This document shows positions 58,131-58,772 of a DNA stretch of 58,772 nucleotides, one piece after another; position 1 is the first letter of the stretch; each line of letters opens with the position of its first letter. This DNA comes from Methanothrix sp. (GTDB lineage Archaea; Halobacteriota; Methanosarcinia; Methanotrichales; Methanotrichaceae). The DNA lies in assembly GCA_026394565.1 (NCBI GenBank), contig JAPKYA010000036.1:1-58772 (forward strand), written 5' to 3'. The notes under the pieces are model-generated. The model saw nothing but the letters and a program-made list of their open reading frames with translations. It was not told where the DNA came from and made no database searches. The translations under genes and the position numbers were made by a program.

Positions 58131-58772
58131 CTAAACTCCGGCCCTTTCAATAACCAGGTTAGCCTCGATGGGAATTCCAATCTTCATCTTCTCCAGGATC
58201 GTTCTCTGTTTTTTTGAGATCTCCGTTAACCTCCATTTGCCGCCGACTTTAACTGCCCTGAGCTTTCCCAGTTCCAAGAGAATCTCTTCAATGGATTTTT
58301 TATCAAGCAGCTCCGGCTCCCTGGCCTTTCTAAGCAATATCGCCCTCATGATCAACGATACGAAGAAAATGAATAGCAGGCCCTGAAGCGTTTCAATCTT
58401 ATGTACTCTCAGAGGCATAGCCTCAAGCTCATTCTTCAGATCATCAAACTTCTTCTCGACTTCATCTCTTTCGCGATAGAGTGAAAGCACTTCGTCCCAT
58501 CTTCGTTTGGTAGCTGAAAGAAGAATTGTCTTGCCAAATCGGTTTGAAGCCTGCGATATGGCATTTATTCTCCTGCGAAGGTGGATCGTTTTTTCCTCCA
58601 CAATGCACTCCAAGTATCTTTCAAAATTGCCGGCTGTCCGCTTGAATTCTCCGATCGGGTTTTTGAACTCTTTTCCATTGAGTGCTGATTCGATATCGAT
58701 CAGTCTGTTGTAGAACGAATTTGTCTCTGATCCTTCCCGCTTCTTATTGAACAGGACATATCCATAGGCATT
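58131..58772 (-). mobile_element. IS transposase, 3' part (IS4/IS1634-like), runs off the window
   Basis: The minus-strand frame is open from the window edge to a stop at 58131 and codes for 213 residues. It reads YGYVLFNKKREGSETNSFYN, DEVEKKFDDLKNELEAMPLRVH and LQGLLFIFFVSLIMRAILL. The YREREEVEK-like E-x6-K block followed by hydrophobic FIxFVxL is the C-terminal end of IS1634/IS4-family DDE transposases (YREKWxIE type). The catalytic Asp residues and the start are outside the window. The gene ends next to the transglutaminase-like gene; no inverted repeat terminus could be recognised in the 67 bases after the stop. Confidence 0.75.

Overview
The window is archaeal and most likely comes from a methanogen of the Methanothrix (Methanosaeta)/Methanosarcinales type. 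Support: a chromosomal protein MC1 homologue; the archaeal translation block rpl7ae-rps28e-rpl24e-ndk-infB; an archaeal-type inositol-1-phosphate synthase; the methanogen families DUF2111 and DUF1638; an ArvABC (OapABC) GTPase operon; TATA/BRE-like promoters with some apparently leaderless genes; and strong AGGAGG-type ribosome sites elsewhere. Genus assignment is inference; no rRNA gene is present.

Layout. 1-1.25 kb: the tail of one gene and two small unknown genes. 1.25-4 kb: arvC-arvB-arvA and a radical SAM gene (minus). 4-9.9 kb (plus): argG, DUF2111, an acetyltransferase, a TIR/deoxyribosyltransferase-like protein, ino1, a cupin and an aminotransferase. 10-15 kb: acyltransferase, M24 peptidase, HD hydrolase, a broken GyrI-like gene, a flavin-binding protein, a mini serine protease. 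15-20 kb: an AT-rich island with a GT2-GT4 glycosyltransferase, a coiled-coil/beta-sandwich protein and a UbiA prenyltransferase fused to two copies of the same beta-sandwich, probably cell-surface glycan or glycolipid synthesis. 20-23 kb: an Lhr-type helicase.

23-27.4 kb is the most unusual part. A substrate-binding protein gene and an EcfT (CbiQ) gene are both broken, yet the EcfA (CbiO) ATPase is intact and carries a His-rich tail. It is followed by a 47-residue peptide made largely of His and Glu, a 122-residue protein with a C-terminal HH/CxxC cluster, and then a separately promoted 38-residue peptide with CC at each end and 13 histidines. This looks like a nickel/cobalt (or zinc) handling locus that lost its importer but kept its metal-binding peptides.

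28-35 kb holds a secreted coiled-coil protein, an orphan ABC ATPase, an MC1 paralogue whose expected start codon is ATA, remnants of an ABC exporter and of a two-component system, a thioredoxin/DUF1638 pair and a large hybrid histidine kinase. 35-42 kb is a surface-protein cluster: a 1164-residue DUF11-repeat protein, three related small secreted beta-sandwich proteins and a DUF916-like partner. Together they resemble, at the level of motifs, the WxL/WxLIP surface systems of Firmicutes. 42-49.6 kb: sensor kinase and response regulator, GDT1-family transporter, a methyltransferase flanked by two copies of a small hairpin repeat, a B12-binding radical SAM enzyme with an unknown partner, and a tandem universal stress protein. 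49.6-52.7 kb: translation block. 52.7-58.8 kb: a membrane-anchored unknown, a dihydropteroate synthase-like protein, Csa3-like regulator and Cas6 without any array in the window, a transglutaminase-like protein and the 3' part of an IS transposase running off the edge.

Several dispersed inverted repeats and at least six gene remnants show a genome that is actively being rearranged. All calls come from reading the sequence; no database search was run.
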